From NCBI RefSeq assembly GCF_000372725.1, contig NW_005200170.1, positions 1 through 64,000 on the forward strand: a stretch of DNA of 64,000 nucleotides. Reading direction: 5' to 3'. The notes beneath the pieces are model-generated. The model did not search any database. It had not been told where the DNA came from and saw only the letters and a list, made by a program, of their open reading frames with translations. The translations under genes and the position numbers were made by a program. Positions 34,131-43,928 of the stretch are shown one piece after another. The first letter of the stretch is position 1. Every line of letters begins with the position of its first letter. Source of the stretch: Emiliania huxleyi CCMP1516. Taxonomy: Eukaryota > Haptophyta > Isochrysidales > Noelaerhabdaceae.

Positions 34131-34334
34131 TCTCCCCGGCCGTGGAGGTGCGGCTGCTGACTGCCAGTGCCTTCTCTCCCCAAATTTTCAGGCTGAAATT
34201 TACGAAGGGCAAGTGGCTCCCTGCAGTGGTCAGTGCTCCGTCCGAGCGAGTCAGTCAGGAAGTGCGCGCTCGCACATAGTTGGTCTTGGATCAAACAGTG
34301 GCGCCCTTGGGCGGCGATATGTTCCATCCCTTCC

Positions 34335-35579
34335 CTACATGCACATGCACACTGCGCGCACCGGCCGGGTCGGATGGGCGTCGAGTGGCTGCATGCAATG
34401 GGGAACCCTACCTAGATCTAAAGCGCCGTGGTCCGTGTGGCCAACCGATCTTCCCTCCCTTACCTGAGGCGCGTGTGCCCCGCGGGCCGTGCCCTCTGCG
34501 GCCCCCGACGGGCCCGAGCATGGGCCCAAGGCGACGAGGGCTCGACAAACTCGCGGAGCTCGGCGGCGGCGGCGGCGGCGTCCTAAGGTAAGGAAAAGTA
34601 TATGCGGCAACGCACCCACACGCACAAGGTGGTGTGGGCGTGGAGCAAGGGCCAGGCTGATCCCTCGCGACTCCGCAACGCTGTACAGATAGGAGCCCCA
34701 TGCGGTGGTGGAGGGGGGGGGGGGGGGGCGGAACCTACATGGCGACGGAAAGAGATGTTCGATATGTCTTCTTGCGACGGCTATGCGGCGGGCGGGGGGG
34801 AGTTGGTTTGCCTCCAAGAGGCGCTTTTGCTCCTTCTTCATGCGGAGGATGGAGCGGCCCCGGACAACCCAAGCGATGCAAATGGCCCACCCAAGGATGG
34901 CCGCCCCCCCCCCGGCCGCAAGGGCGAGAGCCGTCTTTTCGACGACTATCGTGTGCTCGTCAGGCAGCGAGAGGTTGTGCAGTGCGAGCGGGAGGTCCTT
35001 GGAGGCCGTAAAGCGGCGGAGGCCTGAGCGGCCGAGGTCGTCGAGAGTCTCAAGCGCGCCCTTCAGGACCGCTGAGAAGGTTTGGGGCTGCGGCAGCCGT
35101 GGAGGCGGCGAGGGCGAGGGCGGAAGCGGCGGCGGCGTAGGCGGCGGCGTAGGCGGCGGCGGCGGATGGAACGGCGGCGGAGGGAGAGACGGCGGCAGAG
35201 GCGGCGCCGACGGCGGCGACGGAGGCGGAGTAGGCGGAGGCGGCGGCGGCGGCGGCGGGCGAGGCGGAGTCATTGGAGCCGGCGATGGCGGCGGCGTCCG
35301 AGGCGGAGTCGGGGGAGGCAGCGGCGTAGGTGGCGGCGCGGGCGGTGGGGGCGGCGAGCAGAGGCAGACAGTCCGAGCGAAGCTTTCGGACTCGCAGGTT
35401 AGCGACCGGCCGTTGCAGACGAAAGCGCCGCGGCATCCGTCGCCGACCCACATAAACCGCCGCAGGGTGCACCCGAACGTGCGACCGTGTTCGCAAGCGT
35501 GACTGCTCCATTGATCCCGTAGGGACACACGGCACTGCGGTGCCGACAGAGGCGTGTTTACGAGTGAGAGGATCAACAT
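34335..35579 (-). CDS. Membrane protein with DUF3011-like domain and polyproline stalk
   Basis: 414 residues as read; the C-terminal third may contain an unspliced intron. Near the N-terminus a Cys-containing module (VSLRDQWSSHACEHG, then FMWVGDGCRGAFVC) resembles DUF3011 (pattern S..C..G..WG...IWVD.GCRA.F). A long Pro-rich stalk of PPPSP repeats follows, then a moderately conserved region (TFSAVLKGALETLDDLG) and a transmembrane segment (ALALAAGGGAAILGWAICIAWVV) with a basic cytoplasmic start. This suggests a type I surface protein with an extracellular module. The start at 35579 is the first ATG in frame but gives a weak signal peptide, so an upstream exon is likely. Confidence 0.6.
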   Translation of the reverse strand: MLILSLVNTPLSAPQCRVSLRDQWSSHACEHGRTFGCTLRRFMWVGDGCRGAFVCNGRSLTCESESFARTVCLCSPPPPPAPPPTPLPPPTPPRTPPPSPAPMTPPRPPPPPPPPPTPPPSPPSAPPLPPSLPPPPFHPPPPPTPPPTPPPLPPSPSPPPRLPQPQTFSAVLKGALETLDDLGRSGLRRFTASKDLPLALHNLSLPDEHTIVVEKTALALAAGGGAAILGWAICIAWVVRGRSILRMKKEQKRLLEANQLPPARRIAVARRHIEHLFPSPCRFRPPPPPSTTAWGSYLYSVAESRGISLALAPRPHHLVRVGALPHILFLTLGRRRRRRRAPRVCRALVALGPCSGPSGAAEGTARGAHAPQVREGRSVGHTDHGALDLGRVPHCMQPLDAHPTRPVRAVCMCM

Positions 35580-35918
35580 CGTGGTTGGGCCGCGGGGTTT
35601 TTTTCCCTTGCTGAGACGCCGTACCGGTACGGGTACATGGGCCGAAGTCACAGCGGGGACACTCGCTCCCGCACACACCACAGCCACGCAGTGCACTTCA
35701 TTCACTGGGCGGCCACCCAAGTATAATAAAAAGAAACTCGGGTGTGCTATTTGCCCCTAAGAGGGAAACAAATGATCGCAGCGGGCGTCAGAAGAGTCGT
35801 CCTTGCGCGAGGAGAGCTCGATAAACTCGAGGGGCCAAAATATGCCGCCAGGAGGGCAGAGTTGCGCCGAAAGGCGGGAGAAGCCGCGAGAACAAGGGAT
35901 CGGCAGGCGGCGGCATCG

Positions 35919-36212
35919 TCGCAGGACGAGGTGTGTGTGTGTGTGTGTCGAGATGTGAGGCGCTTGCGCCCAGGAGGGGAGGGCGCTGCGTAACGACGCT
36001 GCTAGAGATGCCTTTCGGGGCCCAGAGATAAAACTTCTGATGCCATGCGTGACCTAGTAGTGTCCCCAGCTATGGGCGTGTCCACGTTGGAGCCAGGTGT
36101 GGTGTGGGCGCGAGAATAGCTCCGCCGTTCATGGAGGCAACCGATGCGAGTCGACTGGTGTGTGTCGTCGTGGTTTCGTATCAAGAATACTCACTCACTC
36201 ACGCAGGACGAG
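35919..36212. mobile_element. Nested 272-bp insertion with 11-bp direct repeats
   Basis: The sequence CGCAGGACGAG flanks the insert on both sides (35919-35929 and 36202-36212). The uninterrupted family A copy at 40560-40870 has the corresponding site only once, as CGCAGAACGAG. The insert body (35948-36188) has a near-identical second copy at 37200-37440. It has no recognisable coding domain or tRNA-like boxes. Confidence 0.75.
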
Positions 36213-36480
36213 GCAGACGAGAGCGACGCGACAGAGGTCAGGAGGAAACGAGAGGAGGGAGAACGACGTGAGTGGGACGACCGCGAGGTGGCATGAAGGT
36301 TGCAGCGAGAATCGGCGAGGGACTGCGAAGGGAGATAGAAAGAGGCAGACGACCAAGGGTTAGGGTGGGCGACGGCTAGCACCACACTCCTCTCCTTAAA
36401 ATCCCTGTGTGGTGGCGGCGTGCCGTCCTCCCATCCCTCCCTTGGCTGGTCTGTTTTCTTTCTTTCTTTCTAGGGAGTTT
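36205..36480 (-). repeat. Dispersed repeat family A, longer copy
   Basis: Closely related to 40575-40870 over about 280 bp. Shared features are GAGCGACGCGACAGAGG, GACCGCGAGGTGGCATGAAG and the core described for the 33970 copy. Confidence 0.8.
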
Positions 36481-37199
36481 CTCCCTTGGGTTGTCTGTTT
36501 TCTTTCTTTCAGGGAATTTCCAGCCAGGTTTTGTGCGGAGGCGGGGTGCACTTGCTCTTGCAGTACTTGGACGGTCGGTAACCTCACATCCAGGGCCGGG
36601 GAGAGAGAGAGAGAGAGAGAGAGAGAGCGTCGTGGGGACGCTCTTCTGTTCAGTCGACGCTCGTCGTCCACTGAGAACTCAGTGGTTGTCACCACTTTGT
36701 ATTCTTTAATATTAACCTTGCGAACTCGTCCCCCCCGGCAGGGCTATGCAACTGTGACCAGTGTGTGCTGTCTACGCCTGAACCAGGCGTCAAATCTGCC
36801 GATGCGTGATCTGTGTGTGGGCCGCTCTGTGAGGGGTCCAGGCATTGTCCGACGGGTAGGGGGTCTGTGCCCGGGCGGTGTCCGGTGCGGAGTCTCTCTC
36901 TGATCCCGCCTGTGGTGTTGGGTGCGAGGTCGTGGAAGCTTCGATCCCAAGGGGGGGAGCTGATCCCACTCGGTAACCAACTCTCAGGGGCAGTAGGTGG
37001 GCGGGCTTCAAGCGCGCTCATCTCGAACGACAAGGCGTCGCTACGCGCGGTCTTCCGCGGGGGGAGCTTCGTCGACGGGTGCGGGAGCGCAGCGCAGACA
37101 GTGCTGCGGCGATGCCTCCGGCTGTTTGCGGCGGGCGGCTTGCTGCTCGCGGCGATGGCGAAAAACTCGTCTCGTGGCACACCAAGGGCTTATGCTCTG
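36481..37199. other. Intergenic, no supported gene
   Basis: It contains a (GA)n tract at 36600-36626. Open frames on both strands have no recognisable features. Confidence 0.4.
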
Positions 37200-37440
37200 T
37201 CGAGACGTGAGGCGTATGCGCCCAGGAGGGGAGGGCGCATGCGTAACGACGCTGCTAGAGATGCCTTTCGGGGCCCAGAGATAAAACTTCTGATGCCATG
37301 CGTGACCTAGTAGTGTCCCCAGCTATGGGCGTGTCCACGTTGGAGCCAGGTGTGGTGTGGACGCGAGAATAGCTCCGCCGTTCATGGAGGCAACCGATGC
37401 GAGTCGACTGGTGTGTGTCGTCGTGGTTTCGTATCAAGAA
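37200..37440. mobile_element. Second copy of the nested element
   Basis: About 240 bp nearly identical to 35948-36188, in the same orientation. It is followed by a CT tract and an R1-like fragment, so the target context differs. Confidence 0.7.
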
Positions 37441-37879
37441 TTCTCTCTCTCTCTCGGCCGGGGAGCTAAGAAGCGCGGTTAAAGGTTACTTAGGAAGGCG
37501 AAAGAAAGAAAGAAAACAGAGAACCCAAGGGAGGGATGGGAGGACGGCACGCCGCCACCACACAGGAAGAAATAAATAAAATAAATAAAACGGACACACA
37601 AAGGGAGAAGGAAGAATTCTACGAATACAAGCCCCTCTCACAGCAGACTGGCACGAACTAGCACCACAACAGGCACAGAAGGAAGAATTTAAACAAAAGA
37701 ACTCTCTCTCACAGCACACAGGCTCGACACAGGTGCGAACTGGCGCGTGCTAGTACTATCACCGGCACACAGAAGGAAGAAAGAAAGAACAGCCCGCGCG
37801 TAAGGTGCCTTGCTCTTCCAGTATCGGACCTTCAAGACATGCGCTTTTGGCCGGTGGCCTCCTCGCACAACAACACTCA
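37441..37879. other. Intergenic / MFS promoter region
   Basis: It contains a family A fragment (37490-37562) and three loosely repeated blocks of the form AGAAGGAAGAAT...CTCTCTCACAGCA (37605-37790). No gene. Confidence 0.5.
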
Positions 37880-39712
37880 ATGCTGGCCTCGCCCACCCTC
37901 CTCGAGCGCACCTCGGCAGCTCGAAACGCCGCGGACTGCTTGCAGCCGCTCCAGCTTCCTGCGCGGCGGGCCTCGAGCTCGTCTGAGCCGCCTACCGCTG
38001 AGCGGCTCGCCGCGCTCAGCAGGCAGCAGCTGACGCTGCCGCAGGGACCCGCTTCGGTGCGGTGTAGCGTCTCGTCCGCCGGGAGCCACGGCGCACGCTC
38101 GCGCGAGAACTCGGTCAGCGGTAGCGAGGCTGGCCGCGCCACCGCCTCCGCCGAGCCGTTTGCGCAACCGCCGGCTGAGTGGTGGCTGGCGTCGCTCTCG
38201 CGCGCCGACATCGTGCTTCTGCTTGGCGGGTACCTCGTGCTCTTCATCCGCTACCTCGTCTCCCAGCAGCTCGCCGGCTTCTTCACCGCCGTCGCCGACG
38301 ACGCCGGCTTCTCGGCGACCTGGGTCGGACTCATCTTCATGGCGTACCCTCTCGGCATGTCCCTCACCTCGCTTGCCGCGCCGTCGCTCGTGCGGCGCAT
38401 CGGCACACGCCGCGCTCTGACGGGCGGCTTGTGCGCGACGGTGCTCGCCAACCTCCTCTTTGGCCTCGTCCCAGACCTCTGCAGCCAGCCCCTGTCCACC
38501 GCAGCCGAGGGTGGGAGCGGCGCCGCTTGCCTCCGCTACGGCTTCTGGGGCGTCTACTTTGCAAACGGGCTGCTCGGTGCGGCGGCGGAGACGGCGATCC
38601 TGATCCTGCTCTCGGTCCGGTTCCGCTCCGCCATTGGCACGGTGATGGCCCACGTCAACACCGCCTCCACCTGCGGCTGCTTCGTCGGCTCCTTCCTCGG
38701 CGGAATGCTCTACGACGCCGGCCCGGAAGGCGACCCGGCGATGAAGTTCCGAATCCCCTTCCTCGCGTCGACCGGCCTGGTCGCCGCCCTGCTGCCGCTG
38801 CGGTGGGTGGTGCCCGAGGAGCGACTGGAGGAGACCACCGCCAGCGCGGCACCGCTCCGCTCCGTCGCGTCGCTCTCGGTGGCGCTCGGGCTGCTCGCCA
38901 TCTTCCTCTCCTCGTGCGTCACCGGCACCCTCGACACGAACCTGCCGTACCGCCTCCAGGCGCCGCCCTTTTGGCTGAGCATGACGGAGCTCTCCGCCGT
39001 CACGTCGCTCTCCTCGGCCGCCTACCTGGTCATCATGCTGCCGGTGGGGTGGGCGGCGGGCAAGCTCTCCTCCTCCTCGCGCGGGCTCAAGGCGGCCACC
39101 GGGGGCGGCTTCCTCCTCCTCGCAGCCGCCTTTGCACTGCTCGGGCCCATTGCCGCGCTGAGGCCGCTCAACTGCACCGCCAGCGTCGTCGGGGCCATGG
39201 TGCTGCGCGCTGTCGGATCGGCCGTGTCGTCCAACTTTGTGTACCCCGACTTGGTGCAAGGCATCCGCGAAGAGGACCACCAGCTGCAGGCCTCCATCTC
39301 CACTCTGTGGAACGCAGCCTACGCCGTCGGCTGGGCAGCAGGCCCGTACGCGGGCGGGGCCATCTACGCCGCATTCGACCGCGCGCCGCTCTGCACGGTG
39401 CTGCAGCGCGGCCAGTGCGACGAGCCCGCCTCGGGCGCGCCGCCGCCGCCGTGCTCCTGCGAGTGGTCGCCGCGCAACGGCTTCACCGGCTTCGCCGACG
39501 TGACCGTCGCCGTCTGCGCCGCCTTCGCGGCCCTTCACTTGGTCGCCGCCGCCTTCGACGTGCACGACGAGCCGCCGCCATCGCGCAAGCTGCTGCTGGT
39601 CGAGCCGCTGCGACCAAATAGCCTCCACGATCAGGGCGAAGGAGCCGCACCCCCGCCCGCCTCAGCCCCCTCCCTGGAGGGGCGGGCTGCAGACTCGCCC
39701 GGCGTGAGTTGA
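37880..39712 (+). CDS. Major facilitator superfamily transporter
   Basis: 610 residues, single exon. A Ser-rich N-terminal region of about 90 residues precedes roughly 12 membrane helices starting at IVLLLGGYLVLFIRYLV. An MFS motif-A-like loop lies between helices 2 and 3 (SLVRRIGTRRALTGG), and a long loop after helix 6 ends the first bundle. The second bundle includes a helix pair FVYPDLVQGI / TLWNAAYAVGWAAGPYAGG, reminiscent of vesicular amine transporter (SLC18) and related drug:proton antiporters, but the substrate cannot be assigned. A Cys-rich luminal loop (LCTVLQRGQC) lies near the C-terminus. The frame is open upstream to 37805 without an ATG, so 37880 is used. Confidence 0.85.
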   Translation: MLASPTLLERTSAARNAADCLQPLQLPARRASSSSEPPTAERLAALSRQQLTLPQGPASVRCSVSSAGSHGARSRENSVSGSEAGRATASAEPFAQPPAEWWLASLSRADIVLLLGGYLVLFIRYLVSQQLAGFFTAVADDAGFSATWVGLIFMAYPLGMSLTSLAAPSLVRRIGTRRALTGGLCATVLANLLFGLVPDLCSQPLSTAAEGGSGAACLRYGFWGVYFANGLLGAAAETAILILLSVRFRSAIGTVMAHVNTASTCGCFVGSFLGGMLYDAGPEGDPAMKFRIPFLASTGLVAALLPLRWVVPEERLEETTASAAPLRSVASLSVALGLLAIFLSSCVTGTLDTNLPYRLQAPPFWLSMTELSAVTSLSSAAYLVIMLPVGWAAGKLSSSSRGLKAATGGGFLLLAAAFALLGPIAALRPLNCTASVVGAMVLRAVGSAVSSNFVYPDLVQGIREEDHQLQASISTLWNAAYAVGWAAGPYAGGAIYAAFDRAPLCTVLQRGQCDEPASGAPPPPCSCEWSPRNGFTGFADVTVAVCAAFAALHLVAAAFDVHDEPPPSRKLLLVEPLRPNSLHDQGEGAAPPPASAPSLEGRAADSPGVS

Positions 39713-39897
39713 CCCCACGCGGCGCGTGTGCCGTGCGGGAGAGATTGCAGATTCTGTCGTGAGAGAGTACTGTGAGGGTGTGAGGCCCCGTCACTGTGAG
39801 AGTGTGTGAGCGCCAGTGTGACGCTGGTCGGTGCCATATAGAGAGCGCCGCGCGACCGCGCCCACGCATCTGTCCGTTTAATGTGTACTCATGTATT

Positions 39898-40413
39898 TTA
39901 CACAGAGCCTCGCCACCCTAGTTGCACGCTCGCACTGGAGGCCCCGCAGAGTGGCACCGACGGCCACAGCGCCGGGAGCTCCTTGTGCGAGATGGCGTCA
40001 AAGGCGGCGTTGAGGCCCGCCTCGAGCGCGCGCACCGCGGGCGTGTGCGGGCCATACCGCTCCTCCTGCGCGTCACGCAGCTGCGCCCGCTCCCGCAGCA
40101 CCGCCCGCGACGCCTCGTGCTCCTGTTGCGGCAGCTCAATCTTGCGCGGCAGCTCGCGCGGCGTCGACCCGTGCGGCTGGCGCCGACGGCCCCGCCGCTC
40201 CTCCATCCGTACAAACGAGGCGATCAGCTCCTCGCTCAGCTCCAGCTCCTCGGCTGCTGCGGTGCCGCCGCCGCCGGCCGTTGCCGGCGCAACCCAAAGC
40301 GGCGGCGGCGGCGGCGGCGGCTGCGGCGGCGGCGGCGGTGCTGGCGCGTACACACAGGGCGACGCCATCGGCGGTGCCGACGGCGGACGGTGTCGCGGGA
40401 ATGGGTAGTACAT
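39898..40413 (-). CDS. Hypothetical protein with Pro-rich N-terminus
   Basis: 171 residues, ATG to stop. It has a Pro-rich start (PPPPPQPPPPPPP), then an acidic/basic helical region (ELELSEELIASFVRMEERR; EHEASRAVLRERAQLRDAQE) and an ordered C-terminal part with TPAVRALEAGLNAAFDAI followed by ALWPSVPL. The C-terminal half looks conserved-domain-like, but I cannot name a family. The overlapping plus-strand frames are Arg-rich and unlikely. Confidence 0.55.
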   Translation of the reverse strand: MYYPFPRHRPPSAPPMASPCVYAPAPPPPPQPPPPPPPLWVAPATAGGGGTAAAEELELSEELIASFVRMEERRGRRRQPHGSTPRELPRKIELPQQEHEASRAVLRERAQLRDAQEERYGPHTPAVRALEAGLNAAFDAISHKELPALWPSVPLCGASSASVQLGWRGSV

Positions 40414-41766
40414 GGCACTGCGCCGCTCAAAGCAACGAGAGGGCAGACTGTCCGCAGCCGCTCGCTAGGGAGAAGGGCTGCTGCGGCGAAAGAATTCTCG
40501 CACGGTAGCACGAGGAAAGAATTCTCCTGGTCTCCGCACAGCAGACTGGCGCGAGAACAAGGGACCGGCATGCGGCGGCGGCGTCGCAGAACGAGGCAGA
40601 GGAGAGCGACGCGACAGAGGAAGAAGCGACAAGGGAGAGCACGACGAGAAGGGGGCGACCGCGAGGTGGCATGAAGGTCGCAGCGAGAATCGGCGAGAGA
40701 CTGCGAAGAGAGATAGGAAGAGGCGGACGCCCAAGGGTGGGCGACGGCTAGCGCATCACACCCCTCTCCTTAAAATCCCTGTGTGGTGGCGGCGTGCCGT
40801 CCTCCCATCCGCATCCCTCCCTTGCGCCTTTGGTTGTCCGTTTTCTTTCTTTCTTTCTTTGGCACGAACTAGCACCACAAAAGGCACAGCGGCGGAAAGA
40901 AGAATTTTTTTTCGCTCGCACGGGACTGGCGCGCACTGGCACTAACACAGAAGAAGAATTGCAGAAGATTTTAGTTAGGAGGTACGGCACTCGTGCCGCT
41001 CGAGCTGGAGGTGGGCAACGACACTGAAATGGAGCTTGAGGCGACCATCACAGTTCTGACGGAGCGAGAATCCATCTCCTTGCCCGTCTCCGCGTCCATC
41101 GTCTCGGCCGAGTCCTTGGACGCTGCACGTGCCGCCCCGACCGACGCGCCGGCCCCACGGCTGCTTTCGACGACGTTGCGCGACCCCCGCCTGCTCAAAT
41201 CGTACGCCCCGCGCCCTGGAGACAGGGACGCGGGCAGGTTGAAGGGCCTGGCGCCCGAGCGGCCTGAGGGTGGCGAAGTGGCGGGCGGAGGGGAGGATGA
41301 AGACAGTGACTGAGTGTGCAGCTCGAGGCCGGGGCGTGGGGGGGCATTGACTTCCATCTGAATAAGACGAACAAAGGAAGGTACGTGTGGTAAAGAAAAA
41401 CCGTTCGGCTCCCTCGCCCCCTCTCGAGTGTCGAGAGCGGAGAGAGTCACACCCAGATTCGTCCGCAGAGAATATACACAAGCTAGCGGGTCGGCGCAGT
41501 GCGCCTGATACACCGCCAAGCACGGCTCGTATTCCGCAATCCGCGTCCGCAACCTGCTAGCGCCTAGCTGGGGGAGGGGGGGGGGGCAAGAACCGGCGGG
41601 GCTTCTTTCTTTTGGTGTTTGTCTTTTTCCTGTTTTAAACACAAGAGTCACACCCCCGGACCCACGACGCACTCCAGAATGAGGCAGCTACCTTTGCGCC
41701 CCCTTAGGGGCACTCCCTCCTGCGCTGCGCGTATGGTCACCCCTCCCTTCCGCCCTGTTGTTTTGG
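40414..41766. other. Repeat-rich intergenic region
   Basis: Family A copy at 40560-40870. A plus-strand open frame at 41029-41313 (acidic, ending GGGEDEDSD) is only a weak gene candidate. A poly-G run lies at about 41571-41587. Confidence 0.45.
40560..40870 (-). repeat. Dispersed repeat family A, uninterrupted copy
   Basis: Longest copy in the window. It provides the empty site for the insertion at 35919-36212. Confidence 0.8.
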
Positions 41767-42612
41767 ATGCCCCGCTCCGAGTCTCTGGCATGTCTTGGGT
41801 ACGATGCACTAGCCCCAGCCGTCGGGGGGGTGTTGCCGGCGCTGGTAGATGATCTCTCGGAGAAGAGCCGGAGGGACCTTGGCGCCGGGGTCACGAGGAA
41901 CTTGCAAGTCGTGGCCGAGGCGGCGACGGGCGCGGTGCAGAGGTGGATCCAGCTCAATGATGAGGCTACGGCGCGCATAATGAAGAGAGAGGAACACATC
42001 GAGTGGCTGAGGAAGCTCTTCACTGGGTGGAAAGAGGCTCGGCCGGCCTTGAGGGAGAGGCAGAGGAGGAGGGATAACGGAGGTAACGTGCAGACAGGCC
42101 AGCAGCCAGTGGGACGAACGAGGGCCGCGACGGCGGCTCAAGCGGGAGGGAGCGGAGACGGTGGGCAGAGAGCGAAGTGGGTGAGACTGATGATGCTCCT
42201 TCGACTTAGGGAGCGGTTCAGATGCTGGGCGGGCTTCAGGCTGGTGCTCACGCGAAAAGGAATCGACGCGATGTGCAAAGCATACAAGAAGGGGAGAAGG
42301 AAGAGGAGAGACGCTGGTGTGGATGAAGCAGAAACTAGCGCAGACGAGAGCAGGGCAGACCCGGGGACTGGGGAGCCGGAGCAGACGGCATCGGCCGCCG
42401 AGGGAACGTTGGGAAGAGGCACGAGGAGGGCGGCGACCTCGACCGACTATGGAGGACCCGTCGCCAGACGACGCAGGGCAGAAGACGGTGAGGCGGAGCA
42501 GACGCGCAGGGCGAGACGAGGGAGGGAGCAGGACTTTGCGGAGATCAGCAGGAGGATGTACGAAGAGATTAGGAGCAGCAGGGACCCGAGGGACCATGTG
42601 GAAGACGGCTAG
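41767..42612 (+). CDS. Charged protein, possibly a retroelement ORF
   Basis: 281 residues. Helical, charged segments (NLQVVAEAATGAVQRWIQL; KREEHIEWLRKLFTGWKEAR; LMMLLRLRERFRCWAGFRL) are followed by a basic, disordered C-terminal half. No reverse transcriptase or zinc knuckle is seen. It ends about 80 bp before a sequence that occurs elsewhere as a truncated insertion with an ATTT tail (17641-17713). It may therefore be the final ORF or a gag-like ORF of a non-LTR-type element (inference). A long antisense frame is Pro/Ser-rich and less likely. Confidence 0.5.
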   Translation: MPRSESLACLGYDALAPAVGGVLPALVDDLSEKSRRDLGAGVTRNLQVVAEAATGAVQRWIQLNDEATARIMKREEHIEWLRKLFTGWKEARPALRERQRRRDNGGNVQTGQQPVGRTRAATAAQAGGSGDGGQRAKWVRLMMLLRLRERFRCWAGFRLVLTRKGIDAMCKAYKKGRRKRRDAGVDEAETSADESRADPGTGEPEQTASAAEGTLGRGTRRAATSTDYGGPVARRRRAEDGEAEQTRRARRGREQDFAEISRRMYEEIRSSRDPRDHVEDG

Positions 42613-42679
42613 TGCTAGTCCCCCATCGGCGGGGAGGACGACCCCGGCTCTAGTCGCCGACCACACCCACAAAGAACCC

Positions 42680-42765
42680 TGCACAAAGATCGCAAGGGCG
42701 GGGACCTGTTCCTTTTTACCCATCTCACAGTAGAGAGGTGTCCGTTTTTATTTATTTATTTATTT
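42680..42765 (+). mobile_element. Putative retroelement 3' end with ATTT tail
   Basis: GGCGGGGACCTGTTCC through CACAGTAGAGAGGTGTCCG is followed by several TTTA units. The same sequence, with a similar tail, lies inverted at 17641-17713. Confidence 0.65.
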
Positions 42766-43001
42766 CTGGCATGTCTTGCGAGAATAAAACTTCTGAGAAT
42801 TTGAGGCATTTTATTTTTCTTTCTTTTTGGTTTTTCTATTTTCATTTCGTTTGCACTAGCGACTAGGCACGAGACTGGGAAAGACTGGCGCACACGAACA
42901 AAACCAAGCGGCCCAGACTAGGGTGTGGCACTAACACTCTCCGACTCTGAAAAAAGAAAACGACCACCATCTGTTTAAGAAGCACGGACTACTACACTCA
43001 C

Positions 43002-43928
43002 TCACTTCTCACTGTGTGACTGTCTCCGTGGTGGTGGTCCCGCGTCAGCCACGCTCACGGCGACGACCGCGTCGTTGCGGAGGCCCCACGCGTGCAGGTC
43101 CGCCTCCTCCCGCGGCAGCACCGCGCCGGCGGCTAGGGCACCGCTGCCCTTCTTGAGGGTGAGGAGGACTCGGCCACGCTCCTTGCACTTGAGGCGCAGC
43201 TTGCGCACGGCCACCTCCGATATCGCCGCATGAGTCGGCGCCACGAGCACGACCGTGTCGACGTCGCACTTTCTGCACTTGGAGGGCAGCACGCCGTGCG
43301 CCCCCACGAGGCTCAGCCGAAGGAGGGGCGCAGCAGGTGCCGCGGCAGCAGATGTATCTGGAGCAGGAGCCGCTGGAGCGGGACAACCGGCGCTATGCGC
43401 TCCCACCCGCGCCGCTGCGAGGCGCAGCGCCGTGGCGAGAGGCGGCGCCGCTCGTGTCCGGGCGGGCTCTTCGACTCGCTCGAGGAGGCGGCAAAGCGAG
43501 GAGAAGAGGTGCGCCGCCCTCGCGTCCGACAGCGCGCGGACCAGCCTGCCATCCGCACCGCCGCCGAGCGCGAGCAGCTTCCGGGCGAGACCGCTCTCCG
43601 TGTTGAGCGTGTGTACGTGTCGCGCAACGCCGCCGTCCGCCTCTTTTGCGTAGGTGAGGAGGCCGCCGCCGCCACGGAGGCGCACGCACTGCACCTCGTC
43701 GTCACGCGGGCCCGCCTCGCGGCATGTGACAACGTGGCCCGCTGCAGTCACTCCCACTGACTCGCAGAGCTCTCGCAGCGCCAGCGCCGACCACTCCACG
43801 TTCCGGCTCACGTAGCGACCGTCGCATTGCTTTAGCGGCCGCCAAGTTCCGAGCATCCAGAGCCGCTGCAGCTCACGACCGCCGTCGCCGGGGTAGGCGC
43901 CATCGCCGGCGAAGGCAAAGCGAGACAT
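43002..43928 (-). CDS. Hypothetical protein, possible ubiquitin-like C-terminal domain
   Basis: 308 residues from MSRFAFAGDGAYPGDGG. The N-terminal part contains RLWMLGTWRPLKQCDG and ALALRELCESVGV. The middle is helical and Ala-rich (ARAAHLFSSLCRLLERV). The C-terminal segment reads as a small beta/alpha fold (VVLVAPTHAAISEVAVRKL, then GRVLLTLKKGSGAL and VLPREEADLHAWGL, then AVVAVSV), which resembles ubiquitin-like or DWNN-type architecture. That is a shape-level guess only. No catalytic motif. The in-frame ATG at 43970 is possible but less typical. Confidence 0.6.
   Translation of the reverse strand: MSRFAFAGDGAYPGDGGRELQRLWMLGTWRPLKQCDGRYVSRNVEWSALALRELCESVGVTAAGHVVTCREAGPRDDEVQCVRLRGGGGLLTYAKEADGGVARHVHTLNTESGLARKLLALGGGADGRLVRALSDARAAHLFSSLCRLLERVEEPARTRAAPPLATALRLAAARVGAHSAGCPAPAAPAPDTSAAAAPAAPLLRLSLVGAHGVLPSKCRKCDVDTVVLVAPTHAAISEVAVRKLRLKCKERGRVLLTLKKGSGALAAGAVLPREEADLHAWGLRNDAVVAVSVADAGPPPRRQSHSEK

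Noticed and set aside
37877-39628. 583-codon minus-strand frame opposite the MFS gene
   Set aside because: It is Arg/Gly/Glu-rich antisense of codon-biased sequence with no membrane segments; the plus strand is a clear transporter.
41809-42723. 304-codon minus-strand frame opposite the charged ORF
   Set aside because: It is Pro/Ser/Leu-rich, disordered and runs through the repeat-like 3' end.
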